DNA of 64,000 nucleotides from Lepidodermella squamata (lineage: Eukaryota; Gastrotricha), in assembly GCA_047495785.1 (NCBI GenBank), contig JBLDXI010000050.1, forward strand, positions 248,001 through 312,000, read 5' to 3'. Below are positions 21,323-33,175 of the stretch, piece by piece (position 1 is the first letter of the stretch; each line of letters starts with the position of its first letter). Under the pieces are notes generated by a model that made no database searches, was not told where the DNA came from, and saw only the letters and a program-made list of their open reading frames with translations. A program made the translations under genes and the position numbers.

Positions 21323-24300
21323 TTACATGGAAATGACCATAGTTGAGAAGAGAATGAGAAAGCCTGTCAATGCCTGCGATTTCGTGACAGGATTCGCATG
21401 ATTTTTCGGTTCATATCCAACAACGCTGCCAACGGGTTGTTTTGTAAAGCCCGAGCCTGTAACTAGTAATGGCCCGTCGATCTGTCGAATGACTACCCCA
21501 CCCAATCGCGAGGAATCTAGCCCATTTGCGAGCTTGGCGGTGATTACTTCTTTCAGCTTCTCAGTTGCAACGGCGACTTTGAACGCAATCTCGCTCTCAG
21601 TTAGCTGCGTCAAACTCCTTAGAACTACAATGTAATCCGAAATGATGCTGCCCTTGCGGAAACCAGTGATATTCACCGAAAGAACCTCGCAATTCAACAG
21701 TTCACAGGTCTTATCAGCCTGCTGTCGAATGGCTGGCAGCATGAAATCGGCTATAGCGGTGAAATTGGGAGAGCCAGGTTGATCTAAGCTCGTATCCCAA
21801 GGCTGGGTGCGAATCGTGAGGTTAACATTCGGAATTTCGATGACATCGCCAATAATACTCATATTCATCGCTGGCTTGTATGTGTAAAACGTATCAGAGG
21901 CCTTCGCAGCAGCGGTTGTGGTCGGGGAGATATCCCGAGTGAAGGACGAGGTTGAAGTCGATGCAGTAGATGTAGTAGGTGAAGTAGTAGTAGATGCAGA
22001 TGTCGACGATTCAGTGTTAGCAGTGGTGCTAGAAGCAACAAAAGTACTGCCAGTGCTTGTAGTGGTACCAGCTGTACTCTTCGAAGTAGTAGTAACAAGA
22101 CCGTTAGTATGAAACTTGATCTGATGCAAATAGACCTGTGTCTTGATAGGAAGTGCATGTATTTGATACTGGGCAAAAATGCCCATGACTATATCAGCAG
22201 TTATCGAGTTGAATGGGCTGATATCTACCGAAAAGAGAAATACGACGTAGTTGGGGTCCTGACAGTACACGGTTAGATTCGTCCCGACTTTCTCTAGAAT
22301 AATCCCCTGGGGATTACAGGAGTTGGTCACATTGCCTGCCGATACTATGTTAGCAACAGGCACAGGCTCGGAAGAGTATTGAACTTCGTAACGACCAGTC
22401 TTTGTTCGGCGAACTAACATTCCAGCAAAAGAGTCCATTTTTAGGTTGAAGGCCCGGTTTTCACTCGAACCTTTTGTCAGGTCGATTGAGGTTGGGCTTG
22501 CAACAAACCATAATTCCAAATCAACATTGAGGGGATCTATTGATACTTGGAACTCAGCGCGGAAATCGATCGATGCCCGAAAAGTCTGAATAAAGTGTAA
22601 ATGTTTACATTTTCCTCACTCGGTTATTCGTCCAAGAATTTTCTTAGGAATAGATGGTAAAACTTACTAAAGGAGACCATACCACACCTCGCTGACCCAT
22701 TGCAGCCAATCGAATCGTCATGCCGTTCTTCGTTAGAGTTGCCGCCCCTCGGCGGTAAAACTTGTCTAAGATTAAGGTAAACTTCAGCGAAAACTGTCTT
22801 AACAGGCGAAGTTAAGACTTAAACGTGTGTCTTAACGAAGTTAAGTCTTAACAGGCCTAACTGGCGAAGTAGGGTTCTCGAACCAGGGGGTATTTTCAAG
22901 CCCAAATTGTATGACCAAAGGGTCCACCCTGTGATTTTTAGCGGAGTTTTGAGCCTTTGGCCTTGCAGGTTGGGGGTTTGAGAAAGCAAAATTCAAGTCC
23001 AAACTTTTGGATCGAGCCAACCGAAAACGTCGGGTTTAGACAATATTCACTGTCTAAAATTACTTGCACAAAAAAAATCGTCTTACGGAGGTTTGCTATG
23101 TTCATGGACAAATTGTCGTCGTAATTCCATGTGCATTTTTTGCAAGAGTTAGGTTTTGATGCGTCTGGAGACAGCATGGCTAAGGTATACAACACATTTT
23201 AGAAACATTTAACTTCGAAATTCGGAGCGTTTCTTCATCTAACTTGCTATGCACTGCCGGGCGAGTATGTCAGCTGAATCTCGATCAGAATAGAAAAAAT
23301 TGAACATCATGAGACAAGAAATTGCTCCGGAGGAATTTGATCTGAAAGAAAATTGCTCACTATTTCTCGTTACAAATATGATTTTGCCACTCACGCTTCG
23401 CCCAGGCTAACATCAACTCCAGAGGTAGGAAGTGTCCCGTTTCCGGCGGTTTTCATTCCCGAGCCATATTTCTTTCCCGCATAGAAGGCTGAAAGTACCA
23501 CCTTAGCCGATATCGCATCATGGCCAACCAAGAACAGTACCCAGCCGTTGACATTCCCGAAGTCTGCATTGTTCATAGAAGAGAGTCTGCCTGGTAGGTT
23601 TACTTTAACGAGAGCATCAACAACTGATACTTCGTAAGAAAGGTCCCCGGATGACATCTTGATCAGATGGCCACGAAAGTCGCCCCTAGCTAGCACTGCA
23701 ATAGACCAAGCCGGACCGAACACTTGCGTGACTTTCCCTTCACTTTTCAACCATCCGCCGTTCGGTCCACCTAACTTGTACCCATATTCCAAAAAGCTCA
23801 CTGATGTAATAGTGCTTAAACCTGCTCCATCCAAGACCGAGAAACTTGATGTGCCTTGAGTAACCGCTCTAAGTAATGTGTCTTTATTCAATGGCCAATA
23901 AGCTGTTAGCTTCGAGGGAGGTTTTTCACCAGGTTCTCCGCAATCAAAACTAGTGGGGTCTGGCAGAAATTTGCCGTTAAGACAGGTGGATTGAATGTGA
24001 GCTCCAGACGGGCAAAAATCTCTAACGGTCGCATTTCCGACTACAGCCTTGAGAGATGAAACGTCAGTCCAAGTCGCTTCGTCGTCCACGCTGATTATAT
24101 ACTTATGGTTGGCTATTAGTGCAACTGGCCAATCGCATGTTTGATTGTTCATCTGGTTGGCTGAATCTGCAAAGTCCTCATTTTATATAAGAATGTCCAA
24201 CACAAACGTATTTACTGAAGTCTACGCAACTACTGATGCTTTTAGTCCACCAGCCACTGTCCAAGCATTTCGTCGAAGTAGAATATGAAGTGCTGCTGCA

Positions 24301-24492
24301 AGTCACCGAAATAGTTGTTCCAAGGTCGTAATTGACGAGACTTTTCGGCAAAATGCTCTTTCGATTCAAGTATGTATTGATGAGGTATGCTGTTATAGGT
24401 GCGGATGCAGTGGAGTTCCAGACGCACGTTTCAGTAGCTTCGGCTGTGCAAGCGGTTATGCTTGCTAAAAGGGCAGTAAGTCTTGCCAGCAT
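21323..24492 (-). CDS. Gene F: intact array member, CCP/LamG/lectin-like/mucin/SEA protein, 866 aa
   Basis: Exons 24216-24492, 23395-24166, 23244-23341, 23087-23179, 22668-22765, 21323-22585, 867 codons with the stop. Signal peptide MLARLTALLASITACTA, CCP-like modules (TKCLDSGWWTKSISSC; TCLNGKFLPDPTSFDC), LamG-like sandwich (AYWPLNKDTLLRAVT), lectin-like module (GQQGVVWSPL...EFQVSID...LELWFVASPTSIDL), Ser/Thr linker of about 60 residues, SEA domain (FRKGSIISDYIVVLRSL) and a hydrophobic end (TGFLILFSTMVISM). Intron 4 (22766-23086) is longer than in its relatives and contains a foldback built from GAAGTTAAGACTTAA-like units. No lesion seen; predicted GPI-anchored surface protein. Confidence 0.8.
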
Positions 24493-26406
24493 CGCAAAAA
24501 TTTGCTGGATGTCGCCGAGAACTTTGATTGATGAAAGTGAAAACCTCGTTATAATTTCCTACAAGGCGCTTCGCAAATATACCGAAGAGGTTTCGGCTTG
24601 GTATTATCATTTTCCTAACACGAAGCAATTAATTGTAAACCGGTATCGCGCTGGGAAAAATTGGGTGAGGTATCAGCAGAAGAACCGAAACTAACGATCA
24701 CACCCACGGGAAATAATTCGAGCGGTAACTGTCAGAAGTGCGCTTCTACATTTTCCATCAAGCAACGCCCTATTCGCAATGTAGAAGAAGCTGGAAGGAT
24801 GCTTTGCTTCAACCACAGGGCCCCAGCAGGCGCGCAAAATTTAATGTGCGATGTTGTGGCTCAGTCATGCATTGGCTCAGTCATTGCGTCTTTCAAAATA
24901 CTATTTAGGAATTAATTTTATATAATTTGGCTAAAAATCTGAGCCAAACCAATTCTGAAAAATTAAACATGTGGCAAATTTGGCAAAAATCGACACTGTT
25001 TAATAGTCATGCTATCCAAGGGGTCTCCAGGGGACGAAATACATTATCGTGGACTCTGTTCAATTAAAACTAGATTTCGCGGTCTACGATTCATTTTGTT
25101 TCAATCATAGTATATCTTTTCGGCTCTCATAGATGATTTTGTAGCATTTTTGAAAATAGCTGTTTTCAGCGAATCAGTCTTCTGCCGAAGTCGGCATACT
25201 CGAATTAAAAAAAATCTGGAAAGTTAAATGGTCTAATTTCTAATCGTCCTCCATCAAACGGTGAAGAATATGCACAGTAATTTGGTTATCGCTTGCCACG
25301 TCTCAATTAGCTAACGATATTTTTTGAAAATTGGACTCAGGGACTAGCTTAGAAATGATTGAAAATGTGTACCCAATTTCTCTGATCTGAGTAGGTTTTC
25401 AAGTTTTCAGGAGTCTCGATCTCAACGAATTATCCCGCATACGGGCGTGGGGCGTCGTAAACCCTCACTACCTGGTTTTAGTGCATTTTTTCCCACTGCG
25501 CCCCCTACCTCCTACCTTGACCGGCTACTTTTGATGATTTTACAACCATGTTGATTGTTGAACTGATTTTCGATCCCTGAGAATAAAGCAGCAAATACAA
25601 AAATCCATTATCAGAGCGGACATTTAGACTATAGCACCCGTAACGCGAGCGAAGCGAGCTATAGCCGGCGCTATTTCTGAGGAGTTTTCAGCATGAATAG
25701 CCTAAAAATGCTCCAAAGTTGGTTGAGAGCTGACATTTACCTGCGGGGCGAGAGCTGTGGTATCACTTCTTTGGTATAAAAAGACGAAAAATCATTTTCA
25801 TTTTCATTGGAAATGTAACAAGGGAAAATGCGAAGAAAATCTATTGAAATTGACTTTTCTGTCGACGCTGGCGGCCCTTTTTGACTGGCGGCTACTGGGC
25901 TCCAGCCCTCCAAGCCCATGCGTTAATCCGGCACTGCGTACAACCTGCACTAGTTCAGACAAGTCTGGGGTGTACAGACTTGACGATGCTGGTACGACGT
26001 ATTGCCACGTAAAATCGTAAGTCCAGGAAATCAGTAATGACCTTGGAGAGAAGAGAAAAATCGGGAAATGGAAAGATAATGAGATCTGCTACCCAGTGAG
26101 ATGAGAAGCGGTAGCAGCAGGATATACTTATGATATTATAATAATTATTCTTACAATGAAGTAAGAGGGAATACGAGTAATAAATGATCAATTGCAGTCG
26201 AAAGCTTCAATTTTTTGGGTATATACAATAAATATAAGTATATAAGTAATAATAAATGACCTTTGTTCAATGGCCCTGTTATTCTTTTTGTGGCTCCGAA
26301 TCGCCACTCCGAATCACCGAAGGCTTTGTCCCATCATTGTAACCATTGAAAGGTGGAAAAATTCACACGAAAAGTCTGAAGTTGTTAGTTTTATTCAGCT
26401 TAGTAT
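24493..26406. other. Gene-free interval between genes G and F
   Basis: No open frame here shows family similarity or plausible splicing. A short CG-containing palindromic stretch (GCGAGCGAAGCGAGC, about 25648-25662) sits beside CTATAGC repeats. 26100-26260 is AT-rich. The 3' flank of gene G begins near 26390. Confidence 0.5.
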
Positions 26407-29400
26407 TTAGTACGCTGAAAGAGAGATAAGACAGATAATTGTCAAGTTTTGCAATTCCGTGAAATGACTCGCGCTGTTTGTTGACCTGCCTTTAACAACA
26501 GGTTGTTTCGCTGAACTATCCGACGCTTTTCTATCCAGTAATGGCCCGTCGATTTTTCGGATTTGAACTGCGCCCAATCGCGATGCCTCTAGTCCGTTTG
26601 CCAGCCTCGCGTTCACTATTTCTCTTAGCTTCTCAGTTGCTACGGCGACTTTGAACGCGATCTCACTCTCGGTTAGCTGCGTCAAACTCCTCAGAACTAC
26701 AATGTAGTCGGCAATGATGCTGCCCTTGCGGAAACCGGTAACGTTCACCATAAGTACCTCGCAATTCAACAGTTCACATGTCTTATCTGCTTGCTGTCGA
26801 ATCACCGGCAGCATGAAATCGGCCAAAGCGGTGAAGTTTCGCGAGCCAGGTTGATCTAAGCTCGAATCCCAAGGTTGGGATGAAATCGTGATGTTAACAT
26901 TCGGAATATCAATGACATCACCGATAATACTCATATTCATCGCTGGCACGTATGTGTAGAACGTCTCAGACGTGATCATTGCAGCGGTAGTGCTCGAAGC
27001 TTGGAGGAATAGAGATGGAGTGAGCACTGCCCTTTATCAGCGCGCACTATCGTCGGACAAAGGGTGAGTGGCGCAGCAGGGCGCCCGCATTGTTCAGCTC
27101 ACGTGACTGCGAACGCGCGCACATTTTTTAAAACTTTGATGCGTTATTTCTCAGCAACTGTGCATCGCATCGATGCCGTTTTTTGATGTACCGGTAGGAT
27201 TCACTATTGTCTATAACTATACCAAATTTTATTGAAACATCCTTTACCGTTGAGAAATAAACGGTACCACAAGGTTTTGTATTGCGCGGCAGCATTAAAA
27301 ACATAGGCGCTCGCGTATTATTCAAGTTTCTCCCTAATCCTAGGTCAGAGTAAAGTAATTTTTAGATGTACCGGTGCGTCTCGCTTTCTGCTACCTACAT
27401 TCCAAAGCGCAGCTCAATATCACAAAAATTGACGAAAAAAACGGTACCAACGTGCAGTCGTTTCCTCATCTCGCGCGCGCGAGTGAGGCAGGCGGCGGGC
27501 CCCCCATCGTGCGCGCGATACGATCTCGTTAATAGGGCAGTGCTCACTCCATTACTATTCCTCCAAGGCTCGAAGAGATATCTCGAGTTAAGAGCATTGT
27601 TGTACTATTAGGGGATGAAGTAGAACTAGATTGGAAATATTCTGTGATAGCAGCGGTAGTACTAGAAGAAGAAAGATCGGTGATACTTGTTGTACCAGCT
27701 GTACTCGTCGAAGTAGTAGTAACAAGACCGTTTGTGTAGAACTTGACTTGGTGCAAATAGGCTTGTGTCAAGATAGGCAGTGTGTGACGTATCTGATTCT
27801 GGGCGTATACCCCCATAATTATATCATCAGCTATCGAGTTGAATGGGCTAATGTCGACCGAAAGTAAAAATGCGATGGAGCTGGTGTCCTGGCAGAACAC
27901 TGTAAGATTTTTCCCGACCTTTTCAAGAATAATCGCCTGGGGTGAACAATATTTGGTTACATTGGTTGCCATCACCATGTTAGCAAGAGGCACAGGCTCG
28001 CCCGAGTATTGAATTTCGTAACGACCAGTTTTAGAACGGCGAACTAACATCCCAGCAAACGTGTCAACTTTCAGGTTGAAGGCTCTGTTTTCACTTGAGC
28101 CTTTTGTTGGATCGATTGAGGTTGGAGTTGCGACAAACCAAATTTCAAAATCTACACTATCGGTGTCAATAGAGATGTGGAATTCTGCGCGGAAATCGAT
28201 CGATGCTTTAAAAGTCTGAAAATAACAGGTTTTTAGGTTTTCGAAACTTGATTTTTTAGTTGTAATTTGCCGAAAATTCAATTTTTTAGGCATCGATTTC
28301 AAAACTTACTAAAGGAGACCACACTACGCCTTGCTGGCCCATTGCGGCCAATCGAATTGTCATGCCGTTCCTCGTTATCGTCGCCGCCCCTCGGCGGTAA
28401 AATTTATCTACGATTAAGTTAGAAATATACTCGTTAAAGCAGAAATATTCACATGTAAAAGAGAAAACTTTCCTCGACTTACGGAAGTTTGCTATGTTCA
28501 TCGACAAATTCTCGTCGTAAATCCAAGCGCAGGATTGGCAAGAATCAGGAGTCGATGCGTCAGGAGACAAAACGGCTGTGAGAAAGGTAGCTGAAAAGCG
28601 GAGTATTTTGAAAACTCTTCATCTAACCTGATTTACATTGCCGGGTGAGTATATCAAGTGAATCATAATCTGAATAGAAAAAATTGAACGTCATGAGACA
28701 GGCAATCGCCCCAGAGGAATTGGATCTAAAAAGGGTTGTTATATAAGTACCTTTCGGCTTGTCCCTTATCACTTACGCTTCGCCTAGAGTGAAATCAACC
28801 CCGGTGTTAGGAATGGTCCCGTTTCCGGCTGTTAATGATCCTTTGTTAGATTTCACAGCCCCGAAGGCAGAAAGTGCTGCCTTGGCTATTTTCGCATCGT
28901 GGCCGACTAAATACAGTACCCAGCCGTCGTAATTTCCGTAGTCTTTATTTTGGACAGGAGAGATTCTTCCTGGAAGATCGATATTCACCGTACCATTGAT
29001 AACTGATATTTTGTTAACAATGTTCCCAGATGAGATTTTCACCAGATCGCCGAGGAAGAAGCCCCTCGCTAGCACGGCAATGGACCAGATCGGACCGGAT
29101 ATTTGTGTGACGCTGTCTACATTTTTCAACCATCCGCCATTTGATCCACCTACGTTATACCCTGTTTCTATTAACTTCCCTGGAACAGTTGTTAGAGCTG
29201 CCCCATTGATTGCGGCGAAACTGGTGGTGCCTGGAGTAATCGCTCTGAGCATTGTATCGTTAGTCAACGGCCAGTAAGCTGTTAGCTTTGAGGGAGGTGT
29301 ATCTGCGGGTTCGCCACAATCAAAACTAGTAGGATCTGGTAGAAATTTGCCGTTGAGACAGGTCGATTGAATGTAAGCTCCACACGCGCAGAAATCCTTA

Positions 29401-29865
29401 ACGATCGCATTTCCTACGACAGCTTTCAAAGATGAAGCGTCAGTCCAGGTTGCTTCGTCGTCGACGCTGATTTTGTACTTATGTCCGGTTATTAGTGCAA
29501 CTGGCCAATCGCATGTTTGATTGCTCATTTCTTGGAGGGAATCTAAAATGTCCTAATTTCATATAAAAATGTCTAACACTAAATAATTCACTGAAGTCTG
29601 TGCAACTGCTGATGCTTTTAGTCCACCAGCGACTGTCCAAACATTTTGTCGCAGTAGCAGATGAGCTGTCGTTGCAGGTCACAAAAACAGTTGTTCCCAG
29701 ATCAAAAACGTTGACAACGGCCGGCGAAAAACTCTGACGATTCAGGTATGTATTGCTGCGGTATGTCGTTATATTCGAGTGAGTGGCGTTCCAGATGCAA
29801 GTTTCTGAATTCTCGGCTATGCAAGCGGTTATGCCTGCTAAAAGGGCAATAAGTCGTGCCAGCAT
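26407..29865 (-). CDS. Gene G: array member interrupted by a transposon in exon 6
   Basis: Exons 29592-29865, 28777-29542, 28628-28725, 28483-28575, 28310-28407 and 26407-28215. Domain order is as in F: signal peptide MLARLIALLAGITACIA, two CCP-like modules, LamG-like sandwich (AYWPLTNDTMLRAIT), lectin-like module (EFHISID...FEIWFVATPTSID), Ser/Thr linker, SEA domain (FRKGSIIADYIVVLRSL) and hydrophobic end (NLTIICLISLSAY). Exon 6 is split inside the linker by a 568-bp element at 27000-27567. Coding sequence on both sides is open and otherwise undamaged. Insert plus target duplication is 576 nt, a multiple of three, but stops inside the element would end the protein before the SEA domain unless it is removed from the RNA. 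Probably a recent null or truncating allele. Confidence 0.75.
27000..27567. mobile_element. 568-bp non-autonomous DNA transposon with 8-bp target duplication
   Basis: Near-perfect inverted repeats of about 34 bp start CTTGGAGGAATAG and run to GAGTGAGCACTGCCCT at 27000-27033, with the complement at 27534-27567. The target duplication GCTCGAAG is present on both sides, at 26992-26999 and 27568-27575. Eight-bp duplications are typical of hAT, P and Merlin superfamilies; the termini do not settle which. No transposase is encoded. The intact termini and duplication indicate a recent insertion. Confidence 0.9.
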
Positions 29866-30149
29866 CTCGAAAATTCAACAAAATGTGCAGGATTTTCCCG
29901 AGAAGATTGATTAATGTAAGCCTCGTTATTTTCTTTTAAAAAGACGCCTCGAACAAGCGAGAGAACTTTTGTCCTGGTAAAATCAATGTTTGAACTTGAT
30001 GTTTGAAATGTTTGAAAATCCCAGGCATGAAGCAATTAAATGTAAACCGTAATATCACTAGGAAACTAGGAACAATTGGGTTATGGGTTACGTATCAGCT
30101 GAAGATGAACAATTAATTTTGAGAGTTCACTTCGCAACTCGCGCATTTC

Positions 30150-30370
30150 AAGCTGTGCAAGCGGTTACGCGCCATGAGCGTTTCTATAATTTCGAAATTT
30201 CGGAATTTCGAAATAAAAAAAAACATTTGTTCGATATCCTCAGGAATACTGGTGCATGAGAGTAAACAACTCGTTTATTTTGCAATTAAGATGCTGCGCA
30301 ATAATGGATGTGCCTTGGTCTTGACAAAATCAATTCGTTTGGAGACTTTGATGATGAGAATTTGAGGACT
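30150..30370 (-). pseudogene. Relic of an array exon 1 and its upstream region
   Basis: AGCTGTGCAAGCGGTTACG is the antisense of the conserved signal-peptide codons (VTACTA) of the array genes. The following bases (ATTTCGAAAT..., AACAACTCGTT, ATTCGTTTGGAGAC) track the 5' flank of gene E at 19600-19790. Only the start of exon 1 and upstream DNA remain. This is one edge of the segmental duplication that also produced the P4H pseudogene. Confidence 0.6.
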
Positions 30371-30718
30371 GGAAAGCCCGGACATCACGCATAACCAGTT
30401 TGTATAGTATGAGAAGTGGGATAAATGAGAGGTATCGTACGAGAGGTCCAGGCAAAAAAACTCGGCAAATCCAAGTAGGATGAAAATTCGGGGCCGAAAT
30501 GAACTAAAAAAACACAACGCGTGGATTTCACTATGATGTAAACAGGCAAATAAGCATAAATTTTCAGAGCTGGCTGAACAACTGATTCGTCCTTTCTACG
30601 TTTTCTGCTGCTGAATTAGATAATTTCTCTATTGAGTGATGATACAAAAAGAGATAACTGCATCGCGTCTCAGCCGAATTTCGAGTTTATTTCTTTATCA
30701 ACTCAACATGATAATTTA

Positions 30719-32374
30719 TTATAGCCAATTATCTGCGGTCTTAGAACACAGTTTGTGGCGCCATTGGCCACGGAATCGGAACCATTTATTTACGACCCAT
30801 TTCTCGCCCCTAATGACAGGGCACGCGCCATGCAACGTTCGACGATCAACCGTTTCATCAGGCTGGACGTTGTACCAAAACAGCCCAGCACCCATCTCAG
30901 GCTCAACTCGTAGATTCAGCTGACTGAAAATGGTCGATCCGCCTTGCTCAACGGCATTGAGGTAGATCAGCAAGGTAGCTAGTCTATCACCGAATTTCCC
31001 AGTAGGGTGGGGATGGATAAAGTCATAATGAGGCTTATAGTGACCTCCGATGCCGTACTTGCTCACTTGAAACGGCTCACTCGAATCTTCATCCTGAGCT
31101 TCCAAATCGAAAATCGCCTTAATTCTCCTTGCTAAACTCGGAAAGAATGAAGAGTTGACCCACGCTATGTCAGACTGTCGGATTTCTGAGTTGATCATTC
31201 CCTCTTTGAAGGGTGATAAAGTCTTTGCAGCTTCGAATGAATGTTCAGCCATTGATGTGATATATTGGATATCTCTCCGGCAAATCAAATCGTGAACCAG
31301 CACAACTACAGGGTCCTTGCTCAATATCTCTTTCTTGGCTGGCGACAAGACAAGGAGAGGGTTGAAATTTCGATTTTCGAGTACACAGCTCAGTTTTTCG
31401 GAGTTTTCACTAGGGACCTTCCTGCAAAGCTCGTATATTGAATCCAAGGCCATTTGTTGAGCTGCCTCGCTTGTTTTTTCAGCCTGAAAATCCCAAATAA
31501 GTGAATTTCTCGATAATTTCTCAAGGCTTACGTGTTGAGGGGTCGAATAGCTTTCAACAATATTCCCAAACCATTTTCTCTGCTCAGAAGTAAGACCTTC
31601 CAGCGTCAAACCAAGCTTTGCTGCCTGGACAGCCTCTGTCGTGTTGATAAGAGTAGCCAAGGCTGAGAGCTTCTCTAAAATGGAGATTTTCAAACTAGCA
31701 TCTCCATCAAGCAGCTCGTAAGCAGCTTTGATTAGCTTGTATGCATATGTGGTATGTCCCATCTTTTCGAAAATTATTGAAATTTCGAGCAATAACGACT
31801 CATCTCCAGGTTGAAAATCAACAGGTATTTTGTGATTTTCGAACGGCTCTTCAAAACGGCCGGAATTCTCGATAGCAATATCTGCATCTATTTCAATTAC
31901 TCTTCGAAGCAATCTCTTGCGATATTCGTTCGGGTTTTCTTGCAAGGCGATTAGACATATTTCCAGCGCTTCGTTGCGATCGAAATTGTTATACGTCACT
32001 TCTTGAAGGTGGAACAAAATCCTGCTAAGATCGATTGTGTTTGGAAAATTAACGGATTTAGTTGTGTTGTAAGCTTCCCAAGCATCGATAAGGCCATTGT
32101 AGACTTCCTCTGGTTGAATCTTTGTGACTGCATCGTAGAACAAAGCAGCTTCATCGCCAGGGTCGAAATTTGGTGATTTAGAATTCACATGGAAACCAGT
32201 TGCTTTCAACAGCGTTGATGATAATTTGAAGCGATGCAGTTGGCCGTAAATTCGCTTTTCAGCATATTTTACGTTGATTGTTAAGTGGCGTAGTAAAAAG
32301 TATATTGCGATACACGACAAAAGTGATTTAGTTATGCATGCCATATTCCGGGATTTTGACTGTGAAGCCAACAA
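30719..32374 (-). CDS. P4HA: Gene H: collagen-type prolyl 4-hydroxylase alpha subunit
   Basis: A single open frame of 551 codons without introns, close to the usual length of P4H alpha subunits. The family hydroxylates proline in collagen-like repeats in the ER, using Fe(II), 2-oxoglutarate and ascorbate. The N-terminus has a hydrophobic segment (SLLSCIAIYFLLRHL) that could act as a signal or anchor; Met11 is an alternative start. The middle is helical and matches the substrate-binding/TPR region in position. The C-terminal oxygenase domain has the iron triad HYD (in GGHYKPHYDF) plus the distal His in TLHGACP, and the 2-oxoglutarate lysine ten residues on (VIRGEKW). A truncated copy lies at 20464-21240. 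Lack of introns beside intron-containing neighbours allows a retrogene origin, unproven. Confidence 0.9.
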   Translation of the reverse strand: MLASQSKSRNMACITKSLLSCIAIYFLLRHLTINVKYAEKRIYGQLHRFKLSSTLLKATGFHVNSKSPNFDPGDEAALFYDAVTKIQPEEVYNGLIDAWEAYNTTKSVNFPNTIDLSRILFHLQEVTYNNFDRNEALEICLIALQENPNEYRKRLLRRVIEIDADIAIENSGRFEEPFENHKIPVDFQPGDESLLLEISIIFEKMGHTTYAYKLIKAAYELLDGDASLKISILEKLSALATLINTTEAVQAAKLGLTLEGLTSEQRKWFGNIVESYSTPQHVSLEKLSRNSLIWDFQAEKTSEAAQQMALDSIYELCRKVPSENSEKLSCVLENRNFNPLLVLSPAKKEILSKDPVVVLVHDLICRRDIQYITSMAEHSFEAAKTLSPFKEGMINSEIRQSDIAWVNSSFFPSLARRIKAIFDLEAQDEDSSEPFQVSKYGIGGHYKPHYDFIHPHPTGKFGDRLATLLIYLNAVEQGGSTIFSQLNLRVEPEMGAGLFWYNVQPDETVDRRTLHGACPVIRGEKWVVNKWFRFRGQWRHKLCSKTADNWL

Positions 32375-32658
32375 TTCAGCCAGTGGTTAAAACCTCAGCG
32401 ATCGATTTTTATCGATGCCGACCCATCAGCAAATGCACGTAAAATTCAATTTTCACCTGAGAATACTTTATATTCTAATCGGTAAACCTTTTTTCTTTTT
32501 CGAGGCATATGCGATCCAAACGAATCAAAAGTTTAATGCGTTCAATAATTTATTTGGAACTTGTAAAATTGAAACTGATATGTATAAGTAGAAAAGGTCC
32601 GGGTTTAGCGTTATAATATAAGCCTTACTGGCGTATTACACGGAAATATTGCATAGAA

Positions 32659-33114
32659 TCAGTATGAAAAAGCGTCATGAGTGTCAGTTGCCCAAACAGG
32701 TTTGCTGTTCTTGTCGTAGATCACCAGGTTGCAATCGTTCAGTAGCTTCATTTTGTACGGCCCCTGTCCAAGACCACCGGAACCAGAATTCCAAACAGGC
32801 TGCCTACAGCGGCGCTTGTTTGGCCGGCACGATTTGTAGAGAACCAGTTCGCCATCGCCTTTCAGCATCAATTGGTGCCGATTGTACAGCGATTGGCGGC
32901 TATTTGAGCTCCACAAGGCTGTTCCTTGCTTATTGAATAGCACCATGTTGAGATCGAGCTGAACCTTCAACGTGCAATGGCCGTTTGATGAATGGATAGT
33001 ACTACTACATCGACCACCGTCCACGTCAGAAGCGCAGTAGTCGGCTTTCCCACTAACAGGCAATGCATTCGAAGTTCCAATAGAAAATAACAAAACCCCG
33101 ATAGCTGCTATCAT
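32659..33114 (-). CDS. Gene I: secreted GNA/bulb-type (B-lectin) lectin
   Basis: 151 residues, intronless, with a signal peptide (MIAAIGVLLFSIGTSNA). The rest is one bulb-type lectin domain, a beta-prism II fold. The repeated sugar-site pattern QxDxNxVxY appears as QLDLNMVLF (best match), GDGELVLY and NDCNLVIYDKN, with VWNSGSGG and PVWATDT strand motifs. In this family an intact QxDxNxVxY binds mannose; only the first site is near consensus, so binding may be weak or altered. Such lectins are common in plants and scattered in animals (fish, sponges). A TATA-like box lies 55 bp upstream. The 33115-33766 stretch upstream is otherwise gene-free. Confidence 0.85.
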   Translation of the reverse strand: MIAAIGVLLFSIGTSNALPVSGKADYCASDVDGGRCSSTIHSSNGHCTLKVQLDLNMVLFNKQGTALWSSNSRQSLYNRHQLMLKGDGELVLYKSCRPNKRRCRQPVWNSGSGGLGQGPYKMKLLNDCNLVIYDKNSKPVWATDTHDAFSY

Positions 33115-33165
33115 TTTTTGGTCTAGTCAAACTGCTACTGAATAGTCACTAGGTTTTAGGATAGG

Positions 33166-33175
33166 GCTTATATGA
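33166..33175 (-). promoter_or_regulatory. TATA-like box of the gene I lectin
   Basis: CATATAAG on the minus strand lies about 55 bp upstream of the lectin ATG at 33114, a position compatible with a core promoter and a short 5' UTR. Based on sequence alone. Confidence 0.4.
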
